This document shows positions 8,936 through 15,530 of a stretch of 33,151 nucleotides of DNA, piece by piece (within the stretch, counting starts at the first letter, position 1; every line of letters starts with the position of its first letter). Origin of the DNA: Candidatus Falkowiibacteriota bacterium (GTDB lineage Bacteria > Patescibacteriota > Patescibacteriia > UBA11705 > JABHMO01). The stretch covers positions 1 to 33,151 of the forward strand of contig JABHMO010000005.1 of the NCBI GenBank assembly GCA_018693855.1, given 5' to 3'. The notes under the pieces were generated by a model. The model saw only the letters and a list, made by a program, of their open reading frames with translations. It did no database searches and was not told where the DNA came from. Position numbers and translations under genes: made by a program.

Positions 8936-9676
8936 TTAAAGAAAATATCTTTTTACATTTGGGTATTCACCTGAATAAACTGCGATACTTTTTATTTGCC
9001 CCTGTTCTTTTAGTTCAATCAATTGTTTTTCTATTTCTGGTGAAAAAGCCCCCTTTGATAGCATTAATCTATAGATTTGAAGGCCTGTTCCGACTTTCTC
9101 TAAAGAACATCCATCCATTGATAAAATAGAACAACTAAAACCAGAACAAATCTCCGTTATATCAGTTTTACCGACATAGACAGCCTTAACTTTCAAATTA
9201 GCAGGTAGTTCTTGAACTTTTGTTCCTCTAAAATTAATATCATCACCAATCAAACCAGGTGGAATACGCCTTATTCCATCCGTACGATGCATTGACAATG
9301 GCATTTTTAATCTAGGAGCTGATATATCAGTCAAGTCAAAACGTTTATCGATAAAATCAGTTGCCTGTTTTTGATTCCAACTAGTATCAACTTCTGTTAA
9401 TACCCAATCGATAAACATTTCACGTGTCCAATACTGTTCTTTTTCTTGTTTTTCAATTAGTTGTTTTTGTTGCAATGCTTCTATCTGCTTCATCAATTTC
9501 AGAGCTTGCGATCTCTCCTTCACGTTCAATTCATCAAAATTACGCTCAGAAAGCAACTCAGTTAACTCAACTTGGTATTTATCAATTCCAAGCTGAACAT
9601 CACCTTTTTCAGTTGATTCAAGAGAGCTCCGTGGATTTGGTTGTTGTTCAAGCATTGGTTCTTTCATATGTATCAT
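8936..9676 (-). CDS. Coiled-coil/LRR array protein 3
   Basis: 246 residues from the first ATG; in-frame ATGs at 9667 and 9655 are equally possible, and all of them overlap the 3' end of the upstream gene by 8-29 bp. S-S-L-E-S near residue 17-21, coiled coil with L-M-K-Q-I-E-A-L-Q-Q-K, the Y-W-T-R-E-M-F-I-D-W block, LRR units with I-P-P-G-L, L-P-A-N-L and a G-F-S-C turn, and the C-terminal cap (L-S-K-G-A-F-S). Nearly twin to 8202-8930 in its first half. No catalytic residues or export signal. Function unknown. Confidence 0.8.
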   Translation of the reverse strand: MIHMKEPMLEQQPNPRSSLESTEKGDVQLGIDKYQVELTELLSERNFDELNVKERSQALKLMKQIEALQQKQLIEKQEKEQYWTREMFIDWVLTEVDTSWNQKQATDFIDKRFDLTDISAPRLKMPLSMHRTDGIRRIPPGLIGDDINFRGTKVQELPANLKVKAVYVGKTDITEICSGFSCSILSMDGCSLEKVGTGLQIYRLMLSKGAFSPEIEKQLIELKEQGQIKSIAVYSGEYPNVKRYFL

Positions 9677-10931
9677 GGTCCAAAATTATTTCACCTATTT
9701 TCCCTGCTTTTTGAAGTCTTAATATTTTCCCATATATTTCATCACTGATTATTTTTTCATTAATCCAAAGCTCTCCTATCTTTACATCCTCAGAAAATTC
9801 TTCAATTTCACAACCACCAATTCTTAAGGCATCCAATCTTACACCGGCTGGGACTTTTTTGACTTGACTACCTGACAAAAAAAGATCTTTGATAAATGTA
9901 TTTCCAACTGGAATTGTATCAACTGGCGTCATATCCAATGATAGACTAGTGCATTTCAGCCCATCTGGAATTTTTCGAACATCAGTTTCGTCAAGATCCA
10001 AAAAATTTATTTCAATGTCTGGAGTGATAACCTTAACTTTCGAATCGCTAAGAGTTAATTCATCACATTCAAATCCGTGTGGAATAACTTCAACATCAGT
10101 ACCGCTCAGATGCAATTCTTCACAGTTTAAATCTGGCGGGATAACTTTGACCTTGCTTTTTGACAAATTTAACACTTTAATTGAAAAATTATCAGGAATT
10201 ATTTCAACATCAGTAAAGGTCAGGCTTAGCCCCTCGTAATCAGCATCTTGAGGAATGTCTGTAACCGACGTCTTATTCAAATTCAATCGTTTTACTCTAA
10301 ATGTTGACTTATCAGTTGGAATATAATCAACAGTACTTCCATTCATCAATAACTCATTACATGTTATTGACTGTGGATAACTATTTACTCCTGTATCAGA
10401 AACATCAATTCTTTTCTTTTTAAGATCATTTGGTATTTCAGTAATTCGCCCGTTACCAACAACGAGAATTGATTCAAATTCACAATCAACAGGAAAAGTG
10501 TCCAAATCACAATTGATTGCAGCAAGGATTTTCCCACGCAATCCCATAGGAACTCGTTTAACTGATTTTGATCCAGGAATTCTAAAATAGTCATCTTTAG
10601 CCTTCGGTTCAAAAGGATCAGAAAAATCTATTTTTTTATCAATCCAAGTTTCTGGGTCTTTCTTTCCAACTTCATCTCTCGCCCAATCAATAAACATCTC
10701 CCTTATCCAACGCTGTTCACGATCTTTCTTTTCCATCAGCTGTTTCTGCTGGAGGGTTTCAATCTGATTCATCAATTCCAAAATCCCTGCTCGCTCTTTC
10801 GCATTCAGTTCTTCAAATTCTCGTTCACCTCGAATATTATCAATGCGAGTCTGTGAATTTGCGATCTCTTCCTGATAGTTTAATCCCGACTGCTCTGACT
10901 CAAGAGATTGTTCAAAACGTTGCATCGTCAT
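9648..10931 (-). CDS. Coiled-coil/LRR array protein 2, long solenoid form
   Basis: About 427 residues from the ATG at 10929-10931, which follows the upstream TAA by one base (TAATATG); an ATG at 10946 is possible but would overlap. The scaffold is the family one: E-Q-S-L-E-S at 7-12, coiled coil, W-I-R-E-M-F-I-D-W-A-R-D-E-V. The solenoid is about twice as long as in the siblings, with about ten units of 20-22 residues such as L-x-L-S-x-S-x-V-x-V-I-P and L-H-L-S-G-T-D-V-E-V-I-P, ending in a cap with G-K-I-G-E-I. It shows that repeat number varies while the scaffold stays fixed. Function unknown; a larger binding surface is inferred. Confidence 0.82.
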   Translation of the reverse strand: MTMQRFEQSLESEQSGLNYQEEIANSQTRIDNIRGEREFEELNAKERAGILELMNQIETLQQKQLMEKKDREQRWIREMFIDWARDEVGKKDPETWIDKKIDFSDPFEPKAKDDYFRIPGSKSVKRVPMGLRGKILAAINCDLDTFPVDCEFESILVVGNGRITEIPNDLKKKRIDVSDTGVNSYPQSITCNELLMNGSTVDYIPTDKSTFRVKRLNLNKTSVTDIPQDADYEGLSLTFTDVEIIPDNFSIKVLNLSKSKVKVIPPDLNCEELHLSGTDVEVIPHGFECDELTLSDSKVKVITPDIEINFLDLDETDVRKIPDGLKCTSLSLDMTPVDTIPVGNTFIKDLFLSGSQVKKVPAGVRLDALRIGGCEIEEFSEDVKIGELWINEKIISDEIYGKILRLQKAGKIGEIILDHDTYERTNA

Positions 10932-10932
10932 A

Positions 10933-11592
10933 TTATCTAATGTCAATTAATCGTCCTATTTTCCCTTCTTTCTCAAGCTGCTTCATTTTTTCATGAGCAC
11001 TTTTTGTGATACTTTTTCTAGAAACTGATAATTTATCAATTTTCACATCATCACCAACTTTATCGATTTTGCATGAGAATAAATACAGTTCGCCACATCG
11101 AAAACCACTAGGAATTTCAGTTATTTGAGTATGATCAGCATGAAATTCATCCCAAACATTATTAGCCGGTATCGCCTCTAATTTGGAATACGAAGCATAC
11201 AGTTCTGATCCTTTTATATTTGGAGGTAATCGATTCAATGTTTTAAGTTCATTTAGAACGAGGATTACGCCTTTCAACCTTGGATTTGCAATGTCATTAA
11301 GGTCAAAATGATTTTCCAACCATGCTTCAGGATCATCTGCACCGACTTCATCCCTTGCCCAATCAACAAACTGTTTCGTTGTCCAATATTTTTCTTTTTC
11401 TCTTTTTTCTTTCTTGATCATCCCCTGCAACCGAACAATTTCATCCATAATTTTAATTCGTTCTTGCAGCTTATTATCTCCATCACCAAGTTCTTCTAAT
11501 TTTCGCGACATCACCTCCAATTGCGAAACATAAACAGAATCATCAGAGCCTGATTCTAAATTGCTGATTGGTTGTAGTGGTTGTTCGGTCAT
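10933..11592 (-). CDS. Coiled-coil/LRR array protein 1 (first of the array)
   Basis: About 219 residues from the ATG at 11590-11592. The frame extends to 11628, but that would overlap the preceding gene and add residues without family similarity. Starts M-T-E-Q-P-L-Q-P-I-S-N-L-E-S, then a coiled coil, Y-W-T-T-K-Q-F-V-D-W-A-R-D-E-V, D-L-N-D, three to four LRR units with L-P-P-N-I and I-P-S-G-F turns, and the cap ending G-K-I-G-R-L. It is the first family gene in transcription order, 26 bp after the GIY-YIG gene. It is the closest relative of the disrupted copy at 56-691 by N-terminal and coiled-coil sequence. Function unknown. Confidence 0.8.
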   Translation of the reverse strand: MTEQPLQPISNLESGSDDSVYVSQLEVMSRKLEELGDGDNKLQERIKIMDEIVRLQGMIKKEKREKEKYWTTKQFVDWARDEVGADDPEAWLENHFDLNDIANPRLKGVILVLNELKTLNRLPPNIKGSELYASYSKLEAIPANNVWDEFHADHTQITEIPSGFRCGELYLFSCKIDKVGDDVKIDKLSVSRKSITKSAHEKMKQLEKEGKIGRLIDIR

Positions 11593-11618
11593 AAATTTTT
11601 CTAAAATAAATTTCACAT

Positions 11619-11915
11619 CTAACACCAACCGCTTGCTAAATCATCCCAATCAGGATTGTCTCTTTCGACTAATTTAATTTTCTTTTCCCTTCGCCATTTT
11701 TTCATTTGCTTTTCCATGTTTATTGCGTCGTTTATATATTGATAGTTTTCGTAAAACACTAACTTAAAACATCTATACTGTTTAGTAAATCCTTCGTGAT
11801 CCATTGATTTGTGTTGAAAGACTCTGTTTTGCAAATTGCTTGTGACTCCGAGATATAAAACAGTATTCTTAGCGTTAGTCATAATATATACAGAATTGCA
11901 GTACTCTTTTAACAT
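11619..11915 (-). CDS. Small GIY-YIG family endonuclease-like protein
   Basis: 98 residues from the ATG at 11913-11915; the open frame extends to 12020, but the extra 35 codons are translated palindromic repeat and not protein-like. The fold signature is V-Y-I-M-T-N...V-L-Y-L-G-V-T-S-N-L-Q-N-R-V-F-Q-H-K, with the Arg and the His-Lys in the usual places, and a later E-K-Q-M-K-K-W-R-R-E-K-K-I-K-L-V segment with the conserved Glu. The first motif is Y-I-M rather than G-I-Y, common in this single-domain subfamily. It resembles the short UPF0213/YhbQ-like group, whose role is poorly known. The gene starts 14 bp from a large nested inverted repeat (11929-12104). A nuclease that recognises or mobilises that repeat is a possible but unproven link. 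Confidence 0.85.
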   Translation of the reverse strand: MLKEYCNSVYIMTNAKNTVLYLGVTSNLQNRVFQHKSMDHEGFTKQYRCFKLVFYENYQYINDAINMEKQMKKWRREKKIKLVERDNPDWDDLASGWC

Positions 11916-11928
11916 ACACTTGGAATGG

Positions 11929-12104
11929 GAACAGATTTCTCCCGTCCGCCTCTCGATTCGCTTTATTATATAATCTCTCTCGAGGCTCCAGTCGAAATGA
12001 CAGGAGGATGAGATTTTCAAGCCCTCCCTGTCATTTCGACTGGAGCGCTATTTAAAACGGCATTGTACTTTTGATAGAAAAAAGCGGACGGGAGAAATCT
12101 GTTC
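11929..12104. repeat. Nested inverted-repeat element (21-bp outer arms, 20-bp inner arms)
   Basis: Outer arms 11929-11949 and 12084-12104 are perfect 21-bp inverted copies. Inside, 11985-12004 and 12027-12046 are perfect 20-bp inverted copies containing CATTTCGACTGGAGC, a word typical of REP-like intergenic palindromes. The element fills nearly all of the gap between the alr stop (12109) and the GIY-YIG start (11915). Either hairpin would form in RNA and could end alr transcription. An ATTATATAAT stretch at 11965-11974 could be a weak minus-strand -10 for the GIY-YIG/LRR cluster, but no good -35 was seen. Confidence 0.9.
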
Positions 12105-12108
12105 TGTA

Positions 12109-13230
12109 TTAAATCACAATCCTCTTTATCACAGAATTAATTCTAGTAACTACTTCGTAATTAATTGTGTTCAATTTCTCAGCAATCTCTTCAGCTGAAA
12201 CTGACTCCTCCGTCTGTTCACCAAGTAAGACGACTTCATCTTCAAGCTTTGCATTCTCAACATGAGTTACGTCAATAACCGTCATATTCATACAAACCCT
12301 GCCAATCACTTTACATCTCTGTCCGTTAACTAATACAGTTCCAACACTAGAAAGTCCTCGATCAAAACCGTCCCAATAACCGACTGGTAAAACGGCTAAT
12401 TTTGAGTCAGCAGCAAGCTTTTCTGTACATCCATAACTGACAGCGGTTCCTGCTGGTAACTCCTTAATATGAGCAATTTTAGTCTTCCATGTGAGAACTG
12501 GTTTCAAGGTTACATCAAGCTCCTTTTGTTTTGCGCTAACCTTTGTTTCTGTCGAACTCCACAGTCCATACGTACTGATTCCAACACGAACCATGTCAAA
12601 GTACGTTTCAGGAAATAGAACTGCTGCAGCGCTACAAGCTGTATGTTTTATAAAGTCAGTCTCCCCTGCTTCCTCGATTTTTCTAACGGCTTCACTATAC
12701 TTTAATAACTGTTCCTCTGCATAACTATGATCCGTTGTATCTTCAATATTTGCGAAGTGAGTTGATACACCTGCTAACTTTATATTCTCATTCTGTTTTA
12801 TAATATCTAAAAATGAATCCAACAGATCAAATAAAATACCTTGTCTTGAAGTACCTGTCTCTATTTTTAAATGAATAAATGCTTTACCCTGATCTGTCAA
12901 TTCAACAAATTTATTCAAAGTTTCTATATTTGCAACTGTTTGATGAAAACCATTCACAACAACTTCCTCTAGTCTATCCAATTCTGTATATCCAAGAATT
13001 AAAATAGGTTTCACAATCCCCTCTTTTTTCAAAATCAATGCCTCATCAAGACTATCAACCCCAAACCAATCAACCTTATCATTAATCACCTTTGCCACCT
13101 CTCGAATACCGTGACCATACGCGTTTGACTTCACAATTCCAGCAATCTTAACCTCTTCCCCTATTAAGTTACGGAATTGGTTTATGTTGTGTTTTAAGTT
13201 TTGTGAACTAATCTCTATCCATGTACGCAT
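12109..13230 (-). CDS. alr: Alanine racemase
   Basis: 373 residues, normal length. PLP-dependent interconversion of L- and D-alanine in the cytoplasm for peptidoglycan. The PLP lysine is K34 in V-K-S-N-A-Y-G-H-G, the catalytic tyrosine is Y266 in A-V-S-Y-G-C-T, and the substrate-side Arg is R129 in T-G-T-S-R-Q-G. An N-terminal TIM barrel is followed by a C-terminal beta domain ending in I-N-S-V-I-K-R. The gene starts 24 bp after serS on the same strand, so the two probably share the serS promoter. It is followed by the nested inverted repeat at 11929-12104. Confidence 0.96.
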   Translation of the reverse strand: MRTWIEISSQNLKHNINQFRNLIGEEVKIAGIVKSNAYGHGIREVAKVINDKVDWFGVDSLDEALILKKEGIVKPILILGYTELDRLEEVVVNGFHQTVANIETLNKFVELTDQGKAFIHLKIETGTSRQGILFDLLDSFLDIIKQNENIKLAGVSTHFANIEDTTDHSYAEEQLLKYSEAVRKIEEAGETDFIKHTACSAAAVLFPETYFDMVRVGISTYGLWSSTETKVSAKQKELDVTLKPVLTWKTKIAHIKELPAGTAVSYGCTEKLAADSKLAVLPVGYWDGFDRGLSSVGTVLVNGQRCKVIGRVCMNMTVIDVTHVENAKLEDEVVLLGEQTEESVSAEEIAEKLNTINYEVVTRINSVIKRIVI

Positions 13231-13254
13231 AAATAGATTTCAAGTTTGAACTTA

Positions 13255-14526
13255 TTACTTAGAGTTTATCTCTGTCTGATTATCCATGTACGGTCGAAGG
13301 ACTTCTGGAATTTTCACACTTCCATCTTCTTGTTGGTTTAGCTCAAGAATTGGGATCAAAATTCGAGGCGTAGCAATTACAGTATTATTCAATGTGTGAC
13401 AAAACTGAATTTTGCCATCTTTGTCTTTATATCTGAGATTAAGACGTCGAGCTTGGAAATCAAGTAAAGCGCTACATGAATGAGTTTCTCCGTAACTTTC
13501 ACGACTTGGCATCCAACATTCTATATCGTTCATGAAATATTTGCCTCGTCCCATATCACCTGTGCAAATGTTTAAAACTCGATAAGGTATATTCAAAGTC
13601 TGCAAAAACTCTTTTGAATTATTTAAAAGCTCTTCATGCATCTGCATACTCAAATCAGTATCATTTTTAGCAATTATAAACTGCTCTACTTTGTGAAACT
13701 GATGAACTCGGTACAGTCCATGAGTATCCTTGCCGTAACTTCCTGCTTCTCTTCGGAAACAAGCTGAGACTCCTGCAAATTTAACTGGCAGATCCTCTTC
13801 TTTTAACATCTCGTCTCGGTAATAACCTGCAATTGAAACTTCTGACGTTCCAACTAAGTATTTATCATCCTGTTGGAAATAATAGATTTCTCCTTCTTCA
13901 CCAGGGAAATGTCCAGTGCCAACTAAATTTTCACGATTAACAATAACTGGAACGTCCATCAAGGTGTAACCTTTTCGAGTAATAAAATCTTCAGCATATT
14001 TAATCAATGCTTCTTTCAGTCTTGCACCGTCGCCTTTCAATATATAAGATCTAGTTCCGCCAATCTTAACGCCTCGTTCAAAATCAATAATATCCAAATC
14101 TTTACCTAACTGTTCATGAGGTTTTATTGGAAAATCAAATTTTGGAATATCGCCAACATTTTCAATCTCGATATTCGCAGAATCATCTTTCCCGACTGGT
14201 GTACTGTCATGTACGTACATCGGAACTTCGTACATCATCTCATCATACTTTTCTTTGATTGGTTTAATTTCATCTTCAAGCTTATCTTGCTTTGCGTCAA
14301 CTTCTTTCATCTTTTGCAGAGCATTCGCTTTTTCAGAATCACTCATAGTTGGAATCTGTTTCCCAACAGAGTTCTTCTCACTTCGAAGTTCTTCAATCTT
14401 TTGAGTCAACTCTTTTCGTTGATCGTCAAATTGGATCAGCTGATCAAAATCAAGATCAATGTTTTTGTTTTTAGCAACTTCTTTTATTTTATCGATGTTT
14501 TCGCGTATGTGTTTTATGTCTAACAT
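13255..14526 (-). CDS. serS: Seryl-tRNA synthetase
   Basis: 423 residues, the usual size. Class II synthetase charging tRNA-Ser. The N-terminal antiparallel coiled-coil arm that contacts the tRNA spans about 25-105 (K/E-rich). The catalytic domain shows V-G-T-G-H-F-P near the active site, motif 2 F-R-R-E-A-G-S-Y-G-K-D-T-H-G-L-Y-R, and near the C-terminus T-L-N-N-T-V-I-A-T-P-R-I-L, with the motif 3 arginine. First gene of a serS-alr unit with a clear promoter at 14670-14699 and a leader of about 135 nt holding six 8-bp repeats. No Shine-Dalgarno is seen; A-rich sequence precedes the ATG. Confidence 0.97.
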   Translation of the reverse strand: MLDIKHIRENIDKIKEVAKNKNIDLDFDQLIQFDDQRKELTQKIEELRSEKNSVGKQIPTMSDSEKANALQKMKEVDAKQDKLEDEIKPIKEKYDEMMYEVPMYVHDSTPVGKDDSANIEIENVGDIPKFDFPIKPHEQLGKDLDIIDFERGVKIGGTRSYILKGDGARLKEALIKYAEDFITRKGYTLMDVPVIVNRENLVGTGHFPGEEGEIYYFQQDDKYLVGTSEVSIAGYYRDEMLKEEDLPVKFAGVSACFRREAGSYGKDTHGLYRVHQFHKVEQFIIAKNDTDLSMQMHEELLNNSKEFLQTLNIPYRVLNICTGDMGRGKYFMNDIECWMPSRESYGETHSCSALLDFQARRLNLRYKDKDGKIQFCHTLNNTVIATPRILIPILELNQQEDGSVKIPEVLRPYMDNQTEINSK

Positions 14527-14532
14527 ATTTTT

Positions 14533-14580
14533 TAGGTTATTAGCTTAGTAGCTTATTAGGTAATTAGGTAATTAGGTATG
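14533..14580. repeat. Six 8-bp tandem repeats in the serS leader
   Basis: Plus-strand units start at 14533, 14541, 14549, 14557, 14565 and 14573. They have the forms TAGGTTAT, TAGCTTAG, TAGCTTAT, TAGGTAAT (twice) and TAGGTATG. They lie 7-54 bp upstream of the serS ATG, within the transcribed leader. Confidence 0.85.
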
Positions 14581-14669
14581 AGAAATAAAAAATTAAACCC
14601 ACGACGGGGAAAATTTCGAGTATAAATAAAATAATAAATTAGTCATATGAGCTAACTTTAGATGATTTA

Positions 14670-14699
14670 ATTATATCGCATTATTGGAAGAATTGCCAA
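14670..14699 (-). promoter_or_regulatory. Promoter of serS-alr
   Basis: Minus-strand -35 TTGGCA at 14694-14699, 18-bp spacer, -10 TATAAT at 14670-14675. It predicts a leader of about 135 nt before serS. Confidence 0.6.
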
Positions 14700-14732
14700 T
14701 TGGTAATCAACAGATAATTTAAACAAAATTAA

Positions 14733-14758
14733 GAGCCGCGTGTGTGCATACGCGGCTC
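14733..14758 (-). terminator. Terminator-like hairpin after the 22-codon gene
   Basis: Eight-base perfect arms GAGCCGCG/CGCGGCTC with a 10-nt centre, followed on the minus strand by TTAATTTTG, a weak U-tract. A second perfect hairpin, GTGTCTTAG/CTAAGACAC at 14772-14797, precedes it and overlaps the stop codon of the small gene. Confidence 0.65.
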
Positions 14759-14788
14759 GAGTTGCTCTTTTGTGTCTTAGTACGAGGA

Positions 14789-14857
14789 CTAAGACACGAG
14801 AATTCCCAACCACACTCCAATAGGTGCGACTAGGATCATCCAAAAGATATTCTCCAT
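14789..14857 (-). CDS. 22-residue hydrophobic peptide (small membrane protein candidate)
   Basis: ATG at 14855-14857 preceded by AAAGGAG eight bases upstream, ending at TAG 14789-14791. The peptide is M-E-N-I-F-W-M-I-L-V-A-P-I-G-V-W-L-G-I followed by L-V-S: nearly all hydrophobic, long enough for one membrane helix, with a single acidic residue at the start. A near-perfect extended -10 promoter lies just upstream, and two perfect hairpins follow, the first overlapping the stop. Promoter, ribosome site, frame and terminator together make a real gene likely despite its size. Similar tiny hydrophobic proteins act as type I toxins or as membrane-complex subunits. No antisense partner was identified, so the role is open. 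Confidence 0.65.
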   Translation of the reverse strand: MENIFWMILVAPIGVWLGILVS

Positions 14858-14886
14858 GATATCTTCTCCTTTGTTATTGATAAATA

Positions 14887-14915
14887 AATATATCACATTA
14901 TTTGTATTTTGTCAA
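14887..14915 (-). promoter_or_regulatory. Extended -10 promoter of the 22-codon gene
   Basis: Minus strand: TTGACA at 14910-14915, exactly 17 bp spacer, TATATT at 14887-14892 with an upstream TG (TGATATATT). Close to sigma-70 consensus. Confidence 0.8.
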
Positions 14916-15000
14916 GTGTTTTTAGTTTTTTTATCTAATTTTAGTAAATTCAATATAAGTTACTTTTCGCCTTTTTTCTGCCCTTTTCATCTTCAAAGAA

Positions 15001-15029
15001 TTGACAAAAACATCAAATTTTGATAAAAA
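15001..15029 (+). promoter_or_regulatory. Extended -10 promoter of the 113-codon gene
   Basis: TTGACA at 15001-15006, 17-bp spacer, TAAAAA at 15024-15029 preceded by TGA. It reads towards the gene at 15067. Confidence 0.7.
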
Positions 15030-15066
15030 TAAACAAGTTATCCAGCATTAACCACGGAGCGCGATC

Positions 15067-15408
15067 ATGGAACGACTTGGAACTAGAATTTGGACAGTTT
15101 TATTCGATAAAGAAAACGATCTACAATTGGGATATTCCGTACTTCCACCTGACAGCAATGAATTAACCTATGTCATGCCCGAACCAATCGTAATGGATCA
15201 AACAGAGGATCGTTGCCTTATTCATTTCGAGGCAAAAGACAATGACGGATCAAAGATGAGATTGGATCGTGCTGCCTGCAAAGGAATTCGAATGCTCGGT
15301 AATGGAACGCTTGAGGCTGACGGCAAATTAATTGTAAACGATGGAGGAGGACAAGAACTTCATATTAAATTCAACGAGAAGTACACAATCATTTTTGACT
15401 GCGAATGA
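15067..15408 (+). CDS. Unrecognised 113-residue protein
   Basis: Not recognised. Soluble, acidic, without signal peptide or membrane segment. Alternating hydrophobic residues suggest mostly beta strands (for example R-C-L-I-H-F-E-A and L-H-I-K-F-N-E-K-Y-T-I-I-F). G-G-G near residue 94-96 and Cys at 60s-80s and 112 are not in a recognisable metal site. The start is supported by GGAG at 15055-15058 and by its own extended -10 promoter, and the gene ends just before a rho-independent terminator. It is monocistronic, faces the minus-strand lysS and diverges from the 22-codon gene. Its signals are much stronger than those of neighbouring housekeeping genes, implying high or separate expression. 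Confidence 0.8.
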   Translation: MERLGTRIWTVLFDKENDLQLGYSVLPPDSNELTYVMPEPIVMDQTEDRCLIHFEAKDNDGSKMRLDRAACKGIRMLGNGTLEADGKLIVNDGGGQELHIKFNEKYTIIFDCE

Positions 15409-15410
15409 AA

Positions 15411-15440
15411 ACACCCGACTACATCGTCGAGTGCTTTTTT
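15411..15440 (+). terminator. Rho-independent terminator
   Basis: Stem CACCCGAC (15412-15419) with GTCGAGTG (15426-15433), one mismatch, then C and TTTTTT. Immediately follows the TGA of the 113-codon gene. Confidence 0.85.
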
Positions 15441-15458
15441 ATTGAAGACTGTATTTAC

Positions 15459-15508
15459 AAAACAATTTTGAGATCCCTCCGGTAAAGTCGGGATGACAAA
15501 ATTGTTTT
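15459..15508. repeat. REP-like palindrome between convergent genes
   Basis: Perfect 12-bp arms AAAACAATTTTG (15459-15470) and CAAAATTGTTTT (15497-15508) enclose ATCCC...GGGAT around CTCCGGTAAAGTCG. It lies 3' of lysS, 23 bp past its stop, and can form a bidirectional hairpin with T-rich flanks, so it may double as the lysS terminator. Confidence 0.8.
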
Positions 15509-15530
15509 CTATTGCTTTTTGTGAATAATT

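Noticed and set aside
11916-12020. N-terminal 35-residue extension of the GIY-YIG protein
   Set aside because: It is translated palindrome sequence; the protein-like part starts at the ATG at 11913-11915.
11929-12104. Insertion sequence or complete transposon
   Set aside because: No transposase and no target-site duplication was seen; the inverted arms are adjacent rather than flanking a gene. Kept as a repeat element only.
14533-14580. Short tandem repeats as a CRISPR array
   Set aside because: Units are 8-10 bp, degenerate, with no spacers and no cas genes.
14527-14670. T-box or other aminoacylation-sensing leader before serS
   Set aside because: No T-box consensus, specifier loop or terminator/antiterminator pair was found; only the 8-bp repeats and a promoter.
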